DNA from: Typha latifolia
Taxonomy: Eukaryota; Streptophyta; Magnoliopsida; Poales; Typhaceae
Reading direction: 5' to 3'
Length of the DNA: 64,000 nt
Assembly: GCA_019914945.1 (NCBI GenBank)
Contig: CM034100.1
Coordinates: 17,619,096 to 17,683,095 of the forward strand
The first letter of the stretch is position 1. Every line of letters starts with the position of its first letter. Below the pieces are notes generated by a model that worked only from the letters and a program-made list of their open reading frames with translations, was not told the DNA's origin and did no database searches. Position numbers and translations under genes: made by a program. This document shows, one piece after another, positions 35,637 to 47,331 of this stretch.

Positions 35637-38600
35637 ATGGCCGCCCTCTCGGTTCCTCCTTCCTCCTCCTCTTCCCCTCCTCTCTCCTGGCTAGACCCTA
35701 GTCCTGATCCTAACCCTAGTCCTAATTCTCCTCCTAGCCCTAGCTCTTCCTTCATCCCTCCTCCTTTCGAAGAACTCGCACCCCAACACCAAGGCGACGG
35801 CGAGGAGACCACCGTCAGTTCGCCGCCCTTCCAAAACCCGGACCCTACCTTCTCATCGATCCCGCCTCCGCCGGAGACGGCGGAGGCGCCTGCCCCGTCA
35901 TTGCTCCACCTCTCGTTTAACCAGGACCACGGTTGCTTCGCCGTAGGCACCGACGGCGGCTTCCGCATCTACAACTGTGACCCTTTCCGCGAGATTTTTC
36001 GTCGAGATTTCGATGGGGGAATCGGCGTCGTCGAGATGCTCTTCCGCTGCAATATCCTCGCTCTCGTCGGCGGCGGATCGCAACCCTACTACCCGCCCAA
36101 TAAGGTCATGATCTGGGACGATCACCAGAGCCGGTGCATCGGCGAGCTCTCGTTCCGGTCGGAGGTGCGAGCCGTCCGGCTCCGCCGTGACCGAATCGTC
36201 GTCGTGCTTGATCATAAGATCTTTGTGTACAATTTCGCGGATCTCAAGCTCGTGCACCAGATTGAGACCGTGCCGAACCCTAAGGGGCTCTGCGCTGTGT
36301 CGCAGCAGCAGGGATCGCTCGTGCTCGTCTGTCCTGGGGGCCAGAAGGGGCAAGTACGGATCGAGCATTACGGAGCGCGGCGAACCAAGTTTGTCATGGC
36401 TCATGATTCGAGGATTGCGTGCTTCGCACTCTCTCAGGACGGGCGGCTGATCGCCACAGCAAGCACGAAGGGTACCCTCATTAGGATTTTCAGCACACAT
36501 GATGGAACACTGCTTCAAGAAGTAAGAGATGCATGGCCAGTACTTCCCCCCCTAAGAAATTATGGTGCTTTCTGGCATTAGCTTTTCTTTCTTCGTTAAG
36601 TTTCTTAAAATTGCTTAAGGTGATATTGAATTTACTACTATGATGAAGACTTTATGCCTAGCCACCTTTTCATGTAGAAATCTCTGTTGCTTGATAGTCA
36701 ATCTTCAAAATATGGAACAATAAAATAGTTCTGATAAATAACAGTTTTTTTTTTCTTTTTTGTATCTGTCTTCTGGTTGCATTAACTTTTCTTCTTTGTG
36801 GAGTAAATGTCAAAATGATCCTGTTTCATTAGAAACTTAAAAAGGCTTTTGGTCCTAAACAAGTAAGCACCAAAACACTGCTCCCTGCTTGAGAAAACCA
36901 GAAAACACCACAGGGGGAGTTACCGCAAAACATGATTCACAAATGTACTATCAGCAAACCATACCCAACACCAGACAATTTAAATTTCACAACTTGGAGC
37001 AAAAGACTTCAAGAGTCTGGTTTAACTATTTATCTCACTATCTGGAAAGAAGATTCTAATTTAAGTGTGGACTGCATCTTAGTGTTCTACATGGTGGTTA
37101 ATGATGATACCTGAGAAAGTCCATTTTAAGCTAACATATAATGTCTGGCTGCATCCAATGAAGATTCTATGCCCTGTTAATATGGGGGAAAGTTTTTGTC
37201 TAGCATATTCATTTTTCCAGTTTCCATTTGTTTTCATTAGTCATTCTTAATTTTTTGGAAGTTTAGAAGAAGGCACACTATGATTGTTGGCTGATATTAA
37301 GCATCTTTTACTATATTTCCTAGCCTAAAGTTGCTAGCTTAATTTTTTATAGATCTTTGATCTGGTCCAGACTGAGTACATATTACCAAACCTTATGTTT
37401 TTATGTGTTAATTATCGAAAAACTGTTTTTATGTGTTATGTGTTGTATGTATATAACATCATAAATTCATAAGTGAAATTTTTGTAGCTTTCTTAATCTT
37501 GGTACTTCTTACCATTTTGACTGTCTGCATTCACTCATTTATAAGTCTTGTTTCTTTCATTAGATGGTCTTGTTTACTAGTCAATTGGTCATAGATGTTC
37601 AAGTCTTCTGGTACATGCCATGTTAATGATATGAAATGCTTTCATGTTAATCTGCTCTATTCTTTGTTCATTATTGGTATGACTTATAAATTAGGCTTAA
37701 CGTTCTAGTTTTTGAGACACATCAACACTTTCTAAAATTGAAAAAATATGTGTTGCAAAACTAGTCTCTATGAGTTCGGAATGCACCAATTTCGGAATCT
37801 TAGATATGCGACTGCTTAAGATATCATCACCACCTTCTAAAAACTGCTATTTGTTACAACTAAAAATATAATTCATAAAGTACGAAATAATAATCAAAAC
37901 TTGATCCAATTGGATGGATTTCATGTAGAGTATGATCTTAACATATCAAACTTGCTCTCTAGTTCCTACCTTGTGCAAGTTTGGAATTTAGTCGAGAGCG
38001 TAGTGCTGGGGGCTTGGGGTCAAAGTTATTAAATTCCCTTTAGATTTCATGAAATATGACATACACCTTCCCACACCTACCTAGGGCTGATCAAATGGCC
38101 TGCCCTACTCAAAGGCAGCCGAGCTTGGTTTAGTAATAGGCGATATGAGCTATCTTTGCCCACCCTGCTAGAAAGCCCAAAAGCCTAACCCATCTAGCCC
38201 AATCGTAGCCCGGTCTGTCAAGCTCGCCTGCAAGCTTATATGTTTATTTCCTATAGTTATTTCATCCCAGTTTGGAAGTTTATGTTATGGAAGACTACTA
38301 TATTAGCATTTCTTTATGAAAGCTAATGAAAATGTGTCAGCGGTATAGTAATATTACTAAAATATTTTTAATAAGCTTGGTTCGAACTCGATATCTCACG
38401 TGCCAGTGGGCGGTATTGGCTAGCTCAGCTCAGCTTGCCCGATAATCACCTCTTGACCTACCTGATTCACATGAATTTTGAAAATTAAAATGTTCTGTGT
38501 TTATTTTGTTTACTGGCGTTTATACTTTTTTTATGTAATTTGAGACTTATTAATTTATATCTATGGGACTCAGATTTGTTGCAAACAACCATATAGATCT

Positions 38601-41126
38601 AAGAAGCCATCAATACCTCAAGGATATAGGTGTACCTATATATTATGTTGTTTCTCAAGATTTAGTAGATAACTAAATGTCCTTATGCGACCGCATAAAT
38701 TTTGGGAATTTTTCCATTGGTTTGTTAGATATTTGCTTTCAACATTCCAAAGGGTTTGAGATTCGATATGAGCCGACTTCATGGGGGTTTGTCCAAGCAC
38801 GTCGATTGAGCTGTCAGATGCGCAAATCCTACAATTCTCTGATTTCCCTTTTGGACACGATTAGAGCCGTTGGATGTGCATGAAATGCACATCCAATGGA
38901 CATTTGGACTGACCCATATCGAAACTATGCTCATTCCAAAGGTTTTGTACTTCTTCAGCATTTAATTATGAGCTGATAGAAATTTATAGTATTTCATATG
39001 TTGTCCTGCATGTTTCTCCTTGGCAACTAAGTTAAGGTTATGGAAATGGAAAGGAGAAATAGTCTTCTGTAATAATCAAGAAACTCGACAGGCCATTTCA
39101 TATGGCTAGTTCATCTTCACTGATTTGTGTGCTTTAATGTTTTTATCACTATTTTCTTTATTTTTTTTAGTTCTGTTTCAGATTATTGTTGTTTCATTTT
39201 AAGAACATATCTTATGTATCTGTTAAGAAGCCTAAATGGCTAAATCTGATTTTGGCATTTGCATTATTTGTAGGTAAGAAGAGGTGCTGATAGAGCGGAG
39301 ATATTTAGTTTGGCTTTCTCTGCAGACATGCAGTGGTTGGCTGTCTCAAGTGACAAGGGAACAGTTCATGTGTTCAGTCTGAAAGTTAATTTGGGATTGA
39401 CAGCAAGTGATAAACCTCGCCCCACACCAGAACCCAATGTTCCGCATATTGGTTCATCTCTTTCATTTATCAAGGGTAAATATACTACAACTTGTAAGGT
39501 GTAGTAAATTCGTATTCAAATTGATTGCAACATGATCAGTATCTCTTCATCTAAGGCAGGCCTATACTGCCTTCCTGCTTAGCTTTTAATTTGGACTTGT
39601 CCTTCTCCTGATTTTTTTTTCATTAATAGAATAATTGTAGGTGTGAAGATAGTGCGATAAATTTGTAGTACTAACTTTAAAGATCAGGCAGGACTCCATC
39701 TCCCTGAATGGACTAATTATAGTTCTCCTTAAGTAAATCATAGTGTGTTTAGTTTAATTAGCTTTTCCGTCTTACTAGAATAAACAGCTATCTCTGATAA
39801 ATATGTATCTTACATTCCAGTCTGACAGTAACTCATGTGCATCTTGTCTCAGCAGAAAGACATACTCTTAACTTAAATTCACGGTGTTATATATTTTTTT
39901 CTTTTCCTGAATTTTCTCTTATTATGTTCCAACTCAGGGAGCCAGAGGCTTTTTATATCTTGACAACATTTTTATGTAAATGTACCACTTTTTATTATTT
40001 TGTCTGAAATATTTTGGTGCATGAATGGAACATTTTGATGCCTAGTTGACAATTTGTTATCTTTAGGCTAAAGAACTCTCTAGTTTTTTCCCCTTAAAAC
40101 TCAATTCTTTTGTCAAATTGCAAACTTTGAATTCAACTTAATAATACCAATATAACCCAGTTCATGAATAAAATGTTGCCAATTAACCAACCAGCTAAAG
40201 TGCTCGTTACAAATAACATCTAATGCATTTATCACTGGTCTTGTTGTTCACTCTTGGCTTGGGGCAACCTGTTGTTAACTGCATCGTCTTGCTTGCATCA
40301 TCGAGCAAGTCATCCTGTGGCAATATCAGTTGCAAGTTTCTTGCTTCATTTTGAGTTTGAATTGCTGAGAGAAGATGATGTGAAACATTTTTTTATCATG
40401 TCTACAGGGCCACATTGGTACACTCGTAGTCCCTGATGGTCATAGTTGGATCTAGCATGTGACTAAGATCTTTAAAAGCGTTTAATTTATTAATATTGCA
40501 ATTTGATATTTTAGGGTTTAATATTATAGATCTTATGCTTTTGTGTTCATACCGGACGAAAAAGTTCTCGCCGATCTGCAGGTTTCTTTGAGAAATCACA
40601 TATAAGACAATTGCTTGTTCCATTCTGTGGAAGCAACTAAGTTAGCCTGGGAGAAATCATTTATGCCAATAATTTTCTTCTTCAGGTGTTCTACCAAAGT
40701 ACTTCAATTCTGAATGGTCAGTAGCCCAATTCAGGTTGCATGAGGGCACACAATACATTGTTGCATTTGGACACCAGAAAAATACTGCAGTGATTGTTGG
40801 GATGGATGGAAGGTACGTGTCGCCAACTTTTAACTTCAATATATATATATATATATATATTGACAGAAAGGCTGCAACCTTCTTTCATTTAAACATAAAT
40901 GTAGTTTCAATATTTACATGTCGAAATGTTGCAATTGGTTGCGCAGAAATAAAAAGCCTCAGTTTTGTCTTCATTTCTTCCTAATTATGTTGGCTAATGT
41001 TTTGCACCTAAAACTTGTAAATGCTTGATATGCAGCTTCTATAGATGCCAATTTAATCCCGTCATAGCTGGCGAGATGACGCAGTTGGAATGCTACAATT
41101 TCCTAAAACGTGAGGATGCGATCTAG
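35637..41126 (+). CDS. ATG18A: Autophagy-related protein 18a (PROPPIN/WIPI), complete
   Basis: Seven-bladed WD40 beta-propeller that binds PI3P (and PI(3,5)P2) at the forming phagophore and, with ATG2, supports autophagosome growth. Exons: 35,637-36,521, 39,274-39,475, 40,686-40,812 and 41,036-41,126; total 1305 nt, 434 aa, all GT-AG and in phase. Residues 1-90 form a Pro/Ser-rich, probably disordered N-terminus. The propeller begins at [20 protein letters not shown]. The lipid-binding (F/L)RRG motif appears as VRRG at residues 296-299, formed right at the exon 1/2 junction ([13 protein letters not shown]), as in plant ATG18a as I recall it. The C-terminus runs [20 protein letters not shown], then [10 protein letters not shown]. 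Intron 1 is 2,752 bp and holds repeat remnants. The start is the first ATG after a CT-rich leader. Confidence 0.93.
38090..38470. mobile_element. Degenerate dispersed repeat in ATG18a intron 1
   Basis: Richer in GC than its surroundings and built of motifs like GCCTGCCC, TAGCTCAGCTCAGCTTGCCC and GGTTCGAACTCGATATCTCA. Similar motif-rich scraps occur near 23.1, 25.1, 44.1 and 52.5-52.9 kb. No ends were resolved. Confidence 0.35.
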
Positions 41127-42184
41127 CAATTGGACAACATGTTTCGCTCTTGTGTTATGTTATGTTCTTATTGTCCAATATCATTGTTAAGTCTGCCCAA
41201 AAAAAAAAAAAAAAAAAAATAGAAGCAGCAGCAGAAAACCAATAATTTGTAAATATATCTTGAGGTTTTGTATAAATACTAGTCTCACAAGTTAGACTAG
41301 TGATGTGAATGTTCATTGATGGGTGTGTATGTTTTCATATTTCCTTGACAAAGTAAATACTTCATTTCAAGGAATTAGCACAACTGCCCATCTTATCTTT
41401 TCCTTGTTCATGTTTCTCTCATCTAGCAACGTCGGGTCTTGGCATATAAAACTGATTCATACTCCCCCAGTATGGATATAACCTGTCAGTATGAGCATGC
41501 GAAGATCGGTAATAAACTAGTAAAAGTCCTACAAGGAAGGAAGTAAAAGAGAAAAACAACAAAAGAGGATGATGATAGCTCATCAGTATTTGTACGAAAA
41601 TAAGTGGTTTCATACACCATTCCCACGTTCACGGGAATCACGACATTAAAGATAGAACGTGAAAGAGAAAGGTTTTGGAAAAGAAAAATGGCGTTGGGGC
41701 CTTCAAAATCGTTAGCTCTCACATCTTGGGACAATGACGGGGCCACGTTAGCTCAAAAAAATCAAGTGGCATATGTTAGACTTATCCGCACGTGGTCATC
41801 TGGAGAGACGAAGGAAGAGAAAATTACAACAATAGAGAGAAAGAGAATCTTTTTGTTCTCCTTTTATTTGGGTATATGAGCTCTTCTTTCTTCTCTCGTC
41901 TTGGAGAAAAGAAAGAGTAATTATTAGAGACTATTTTTTTTCTTTTTGTTCTTTCGTTTCATTTCTTCCCTGTCCTTTTTTTTTAAAAAAAATTGGCCAA
42001 TTGACTCTTAATCAATCGCCCCTCTCTCTCATAACTCAATTAGCCATTCTTACCTACTACCGCGTGGTCCGCGTCACATTATTTCTAGACCCTTCGGTGC
42101 TCTTTTAAAGCACTCCCTCTCTACCCAGAGCAGCACATCTCAAATCAAAGAAAGAAGAAGAAGAGAGCAAAAGAGGGAGAAGAG
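41127..42184. other. ATG18a 3' flank and GST promoter
   Basis: Contains a 21-nt poly-A tract at 41,199-41,219. No gene. The GST leader is purine-rich (GAAAGAAGAAGAAGAGAG) just before 42,185. Confidence 0.5.
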
Positions 42185-43196
42185 ATGGGGATCAAGCTCT
42201 ACGGGATGCCTATGTCCACAAACACCGTGCGATGCAGCGCCGCTCTCAACGAGAAGGGGTTGGATTACGAGTTCGCTGTTGTCGATCTCCGCACTGGCGC
42301 TCACAAGCACCCCGATTTCCTCGCCCTCAACGTATCAGATCTACTCCTCCTCCTCCTCCTACTACTACTATCTCTCTTTTTTTCTTCAAGCGAGGAGGTG
42401 TTGACTCTCTCTAATTTTGCATACTCTTTTGCAGCCATTTGGTCAGATCCCTGTGCTAGAGGACGGAGGCGACGTTCTCTTTGGTAATTAACTCCCTTTT
42501 CTTTATCTTTATCATTTTAGACCCCTCTACAATCTCTTATTCAGATCTTTATCCCTTAAGATTCGAGGGAAAAAAAGAGAGTAAAAGAGCCCAATTAGAA
42601 ATATTAAAAGTATAGGGTGTAAATTAAATAAACAAAATGATGTAGGTTGTAAATTGATTAAATAAATAAACGATTGTTTGTTGGTTACATTTCCCTCTTT
42701 CTAAAGGGTAAATGTGCAATTAATAATGGTTTCTTCTCCTTCCTAATCCAACCGTCCAGAATCGCGTGCCATAAACCGGTACATCGCGAGCAAGTACAAA
42801 GGAACCGGGCCGGACCTCCTCCCGGCCGGTTCAGCAACGGTCGAGGTGTGGCTCGAGGTCGAAGCCCAGCAGTTCGCGCCGGCAATCTCGGCCGTCGTGT
42901 TCGAGCTCCTGATCAAGCCGATGCTCGGCGGGACGACAGATCAGACGGTCGTGGAGAAGCAATCGGCGAAGCTCGCCTCGGTGTTGGACGTGTACGAGGC
43001 CCACCTGGCCAAGAACAAGTACTTCGCCGGCGATGCCTTCACCCTCGCGGACCTGAACCACATGGCGTACGCCAACTACCTCTTGAAGACGCCCAAGGCG
43101 GATCTGATCACCTCCCGCCCTCACGTGAAGGCATGGTGGGATGACGTGTCGTCCAGGCCGGCGTGGAAGAAGACCGCGGCGGGCATCCCCATCTGA
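42185..43196 (+). CDS. GSTF: Glutathione S-transferase, phi class
   Basis: Cytosolic enzyme that conjugates glutathione to electrophiles such as xenobiotics, lipid peroxides and flavonoid ligands. Exons 42,185-42,331, 42,435-42,483 and 42,760-43,196 sum to 633 nt, 210 aa; the three-exon layout is that of phi GSTs. The thioredoxin-like N-domain spans about 3-78. Catalytic Ser is expected at Ser11 in MPMSTNTVRC. Glutathione-site motifs NPFGQIPVLEDG and ESRAINRYIA are intact. The helical C-domain (about 90-208) ends PAWKKTAAGIPI. The first intron is only 103 bp and Py-rich. The last exon is strongly GC-rich, which produces long spurious frames in other phases. Confidence 0.95.
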
Positions 43197-43242
43197 GTTC
43201 ACCTACCTTTTTTTGGGTTTGATCTTATCTAGAAGTGTATCC

Positions 43243-43243
<1 letters not shown>

Positions 43244-43272
<29 letters not shown>
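43244..43272. repeat. (CT)n microsatellite in GST 3' UTR
   Basis: About 14 CT units, 50 nt after the GST stop codon. Confidence 0.9.
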
Positions 43273-43275
<3 letters not shown>

Positions 43276-44200
43276 GATGGAGAGTCGACCTTTGATTAAT
43301 GAAATAAATTGGTGATGTTTACTTTCGATTTCATTATTTATTTATATATATATAGTTAATTGAAAGTTGTATAATATTATAATGCGGCAATGTGAAGTGC
43401 GTGCATTTATTATATTTATATATTCTGGAGTGTGGTTGTCTTTCACACTACAGGAATATCACTTTAATTTTTTTTTAAATATCACTCTAATTTTAAAAAA
43501 AGAAAAAGAATATCACTCTAATAAGCACAAGTGCACAACGCAAAGGTGGAGCGTTGCACAGCTTAAAAGTAATAAATCCAAAGGACGATAGTGCCCAATG
43601 GCATTAATAAGCATTTCTTTTCTATCTCATAGTATGTACTAAAAAACTAAGGGCTGGTTTATTTCAAGAACGAGTTTAATTTAAAAATACGTATTCTGTT
43701 TTTTATTAGTTTTAAAATGAGATTTTTATTTCATAAGTAATTATTCATCTGATATAAAGTGTAAGAGAAAAATAAATAATTTTTTTTATTTTTTATAAGA
43801 TTACTATGAATACTCTTTTATTTAATATAAAGTAGGTTGATGGGATATTAGGATAAATTAGTAATTGAGTTAGTGTGTGGTATAAGATATAATTTTGATG
43901 AACAATATTTATATTTTAAAATGAGTCTATTATGATGTTTAGTTGTTATTCTAAAATAAAAAATTATATTTAAAAAAAATTATTCATGAACGGAAGCAAA
44001 CATCTCTCTGTAAGGTATTATTGCAATTTCATATCAGTTGCTATGTTTACTCTAGGGTCTAGGCTTGTACTTAGGTTGCCTAAAAAGCACTCGACGCGAA
44101 GGCCAGCCCGGCCCGGCTCGAATCTGAACCCAAATCGGGTGAAATAATCCAGGTCATCAAGGGCCATGGGCAGCCTCACACGTACCTTCATAAGCTTGGA
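43273..44200. other. Intergenic
   Basis: AT-rich, without gene signal. An AGCCCGGCCCGGCTCGA-type dispersed repeat scrap lies at about 44,090-44,150. Confidence 0.5.
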
Positions 44201-44203
44201 CTA

Positions 44204-44296
44204 GGCCCAAACTAAAGCCCATTCCTACCTCCCGTCCTTTTTTTTTTATCTCCTCTTCGGCTCTTCCTCCCAAACCCCCTGCAAGAAAAACCCTAA
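44204..44296 (+). promoter_or_regulatory. Site II elements and telo-box of NIP7
   Basis: GGCCCA at 44,204-44,209 and AGCCCA at 44,216-44,221 are site II motifs (TGGGCC/T) in reverse. A perfect telo-box AAACCCTAA lies at 44,288-44,296, 31 nt before the ATG. This pair of motifs is the standard promoter mark of plant ribosomal-protein and ribosome-biogenesis genes. Confidence 0.8.
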
Positions 44297-44326
44297 TCCT
44301 TCTCCCAAAGTCGCAGCCTCGCAACG

Positions 44327-44893
44327 ATGCGGCCCTTGGACGAGAAGGAGACTACGGCGGTGTTCGAGAAGCTGTTCAAGTTCACCGGTCCCAACCTCAA
44401 GCACCTCATCGAGCGCCCAGCCGTCGAGGGCCCCGACCCGACACCCGGACGCTACTGCTTCCGCCTCCACAAGAACCGCGTCTATTATGCCTCCGAGTCC
44501 CTCGTACGCCGCGCCATCTCCGTCTCCCGCCCCCGCCTTGCCTCGCTCGGGACACCCATCGGTAAGCTCACCAAGTCCGGCGCCTTCCACCTCACTGTCC
44601 ACTGCCTCGACCTCCTCGCCGCCCATGCCCGCCACAAAGTTTGGCTCAAGCCTGCGTCGGAGATGACATTCCTCTATGGCAACTCGGTAACCAAGTCGAT
44701 GCTTGCGAGGATCACGGAGAACACCAAGGCGGGGGATGGGGTTGTGGTTTTATCCATGTCGGATTTGCCGCTGGGTTTCGGGGTCGCGGCGAGGTCGGCA
44801 CAGGATTGCCGCAAGGCGGATACGAATGCGGTCGTCGTGCATCACCAGGCGGATACCGGGCAGTACCTGCGATCAGAGGAGGAGCTCGCGTGA
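44327..44893 (+). CDS. NIP7: 60S ribosome subunit biogenesis protein NIP7
   Basis: Nucleolar/nuclear factor needed for pre-rRNA processing (27S/ITS region) and 60S assembly. Single coding exon, 188 aa, close to the ~180 aa of yeast and human NIP7. The N-terminal alpha/beta domain opens MRPLDEKETTAVFEKLFKF. The C-terminal PUA RNA-binding domain runs from about residue 95 (HKVWLKPASEMTFLYGNSVT) to about 170. The end is GQYLRSEEELA. The gene is GC-rich, so an antisense frame of 129 aa appears but is spurious. A probable 3'-UTR intron follows. Confidence 0.95.
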   Translation: MRPLDEKETTAVFEKLFKFTGPNLKHLIERPAVEGPDPTPGRYCFRLHKNRVYYASESLVRRAISVSRPRLASLGTPIGKLTKSGAFHLTVHCLDLLAAHARHKVWLKPASEMTFLYGNSVTKSMLARITENTKAGDGVVVLSMSDLPLGFGVAARSAQDCRKADTNAVVVHHQADTGQYLRSEEELA

Positions 44894-44902
44894 TTTTTCC
44901 CG

Positions 44903-45816
44903 GTAAAGTTTGTGTCTTTGATTTATTTACACGCTTCTCTTTTAATTTCGTTAGCAATTTTATATTCTTCAGATCACACCTGCTCGTTACCCTTATGTTC
45001 TAGTAGTTTTTAGTTTCGTTTAGCATTTGATTTTAACCAAATTGGAGCAGAAAAATTTGAATTGCCAAACCAAGATCAATTTGATTTGGCTCGAAACCAA
45101 CTTGATTTGAAGAACTTTATTTCCGAAATGTCATTAGACTTTAAAGAAATATGTTAACATTTACTTCGGAGCACAAGATGTTAGATTACAGTGTATAATG
45201 AGATGAACTATATGAATCAGTATATGTAGTCACTAAAGAAGATCACCAAACAACAAAGAAGGTTGAATGGAGTCATTATACAGTGGGTAAAGTGAGATTA
45301 GGTTGCTTTTGGTGGCTATGAGCTTGTTGTGATGTCATGTCTTAAGTCTCCAGATATGATGATGTGTATCCAATTTATGAAGATTGGACTAGTGGAGATT
45401 GTTTTAGTGATAGATAACTTGGACCCGAAAGTGAAGTGATCAATCAGGGAACATCGATATTTTTCTCATTTGTAGAAATAATACTTGATGTTCATGTGCT
45501 TGTTATCAGCTTTAATTGTCAAACTGGTCGGTTGCAGCTTTTAGTAATTTAATTGCATTTTTCTTTATCTTGGATTAATGACATGCGTACCAATATTTTT
45601 AGAGCACCGATGTTTTGCGATCATGAGATAACTAAAGCAGTAAGATTAGTTCCTTAAGAACTGCGTGGATAGAGGTACTGTACAAACATCATTATGCTTT
45701 CATGTAAACTTGATCGTAACGCTCGAAAACCTTCTGGGACCTTTTTATATTTTCTGCGGTCTTGGAAAATTTCTTTTTCACTTGGATGACTTGAGTTCTC
45801 ATGTTATATTTTGCAG
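44903..45816 (+). other. Probable intron in NIP7 3' UTR
   Basis: Donor CCCG|GTAAAG begins 9 nt after the stop codon. An acceptor TATATTTTGCAG ends at 45,816, followed by about 200-250 nt of likely 3' UTR. Because the junction is under 50 nt from the stop, it would not be expected to trigger nonsense-mediated decay. Inferred from splice sites only. Confidence 0.45.
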
Positions 45817-46388
45817 ATATCTTAAACAAGCAATGGGTGGTTCCAACCCCTCTCGTGCAACTTGAGGATTATGTGGTTTCCCGACAGATTAGTAGTAACT
45901 GTGTTGCTGAAACTATAGTTTTGTTGCAATACCTTAAAAGCGGGTCTCTTTGTGCCTGGGCAGTGAGGGGTCCTAATTTTCTTTTAGTATTGTTATCTAC
46001 AAACAATTCATTGCAATAGCAACTCGTTTGTTCTCTTCCTCGTACAATGATAAAGAAAACTGTGATTTGTGTACTACTCTTGAATATGTATCCTGTACTT
46101 ACTGAAGTGGTGTGTGGAAGACATCAATAGGATCATCTGGATGTATTTCACTATTTCTTTTCCTTATATGCAGCAAATCTGAACTGTTTGTTTCTCTTCA
46201 GCAATTATAATGTAAATCATTGCAGTGCATTCTTTCACATTACTGACTACTGAGTGAAAATTCACCACATTATGTACTGCTCTCATATTAGGAACAACTC
46301 AAAATTTGTTTCTCTTCAGCAATTGCATTCTTTCATATTACTTACTAATATTGAGTTTATATTATCTCGTCTGAAATTACTGCAACAC

Positions 46389-46459
46389 GCGCATCTGGTG
46401 TAGTGGTATCATAGTACCCTCCCACGGTACTGACCGGGGTTCGATTCCCCGGATGCGCA
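46389..46459 (+). tRNA. trnG-CCC: tRNA-Gly (anticodon CCC)
   Basis: 71 nt, no intron. Acceptor stem GCGCATC (46,389-46,395) pairs with GATGCGC (46,452-46,458), with A as discriminator at 46,459. Anticodon stem GTACC/GGTAC (46,414-46,418 and 46,426-46,430) closes loop CTCCCAC, with anticodon CCC at 46,421-46,423. Box B GGTTCGATTCC is intact, and a T-run near 46,500 may end transcription. CCA is not encoded, as expected for a nuclear tRNA. Confidence 0.96.
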
Positions 46460-46998
46460 GTGCGTTACTAAAATTTTTACTTCCCTTTCTTTAAAACTTT
46501 TTTTTTTTCCCTCATGAATTGCCGTGTGATATTCACGTGCGATGGCTACTCAAGGATTCTTATCTAATTTAATCGGTAAGGTATTGATATCATATCCCTC
46601 CTTCCCAAAAAATAAAGCCTTTTACGAATCCTCTTCGCCACTTCGGTGAGAGAATTTATTCAATGCCCCAAAATTTATTCTCACTTTTTTAATATGCAAA
46701 TTGTCTCAACCATAGTAACTCTTTATGTCTTTTATCTATTCTCTAAACTGAAGCATAAAACTTTCTCCATTGCCCACAGTCATCGCAGCATCATTTATAC
46801 CCAATGCAAAACATCAGATAAATATGTTCATTAATGAGATAACCCCACATGTTATTCTCTCCTCCTCTTTCCTCTTTTAAAATACTCAAAACACATCTAT
46901 ATATACACATACATACCCCGGCCCCCCATGTACTACTACTACTACTACTCTTCATTGCATTCCGTCAGGCATAAGATAGAAAGACTTGGTAAGCACTA
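46460..46998. promoter_or_regulatory. Upstream region of the first FPF1-like gene
   Basis: TATATATA at 46,898-46,905 lies about 95 nt before the start codon. A (TAC)n run lies at about 46,930-46,949. No gene otherwise. Confidence 0.55.
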
Positions 46999-47331
46999 AT
47001 GTCTGGTGTTTGGGTGTTCAAGAATGGCGTCCTTCGTCTCGTCAAGAATCCTGCGGACGAGCAGTCGTCGACCGTTCGCCGCAAGGCATTGCTCCACACT
47101 CCAACAAATGAAGTCATCGCCTCCTACGCTTCCCTTGAACGCAAGCTCACAAGCTTAGGCTGGGAGCGTTACTATGAGGACCCTGACCTCCTCCAGTTCC
47201 ATAAACGCCCTTCTCTAGACCTCATCTCTCTCCCCAAGGACTTCTCTCGATTCAAATCCATGCATATGTACGATATCGTCGTCAAGAATCGCGAATCCTT
47301 TAGGGTTATTGACGTGCAAAATACTTGTTAG
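46999..47331 (+). CDS. FPF1: FLOWERING PROMOTING FACTOR 1-like protein (copy 1)
   Basis: Small plant-specific protein of 110 aa in one exon, the usual size for the family. In Arabidopsis FPF1 promotes flowering and gibberellin responses, and the rice homologue RAA1 affects root growth; molecular activity is not established. The sequence opens [18 protein letters not shown] and carries the conserved blocks [41 protein letters not shown] and [19 protein letters not shown]. Compared with copy 2 it has four extra C-terminal residues (QNTC). Tandem with a second copy 1.9 kb downstream on the same strand. Confidence 0.95.
   Translation: MSGVWVFKNGVLRLVKNPADEQSSTVRRKALLHTPTNEVIASYASLERKLTSLGWERYYEDPDLLQFHKRPSLDLISLPKDFSRFKSMHMYDIVVKNRESFRVIDVQNTC

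Noticed and set aside
35700..35760. Telomere-like CCTAACCCTAG run
   Set aside because: Coding for the Pro/Ser-rich ATG18a N-terminus; irregular units, not an interstitial telomere.
35898..36518. 206-aa minus ORF
   Set aside because: Antisense shadow of ATG18a exon 1, which is GC-rich and has clear WD40 coding.
38380..38390. tRNA box B-like GGTTCGAACTC
   Set aside because: No box A, no cloverleaf and no acceptor stem around it.
42674..43202. 156-aa plus and 123-aa minus ORFs
   Set aside because: Other frames of GST exon 3; Arg/Gly-rich artefacts.
44246..44635. 129-aa minus ORF
   Set aside because: Antisense to NIP7; Gly/Glu-rich artefact.
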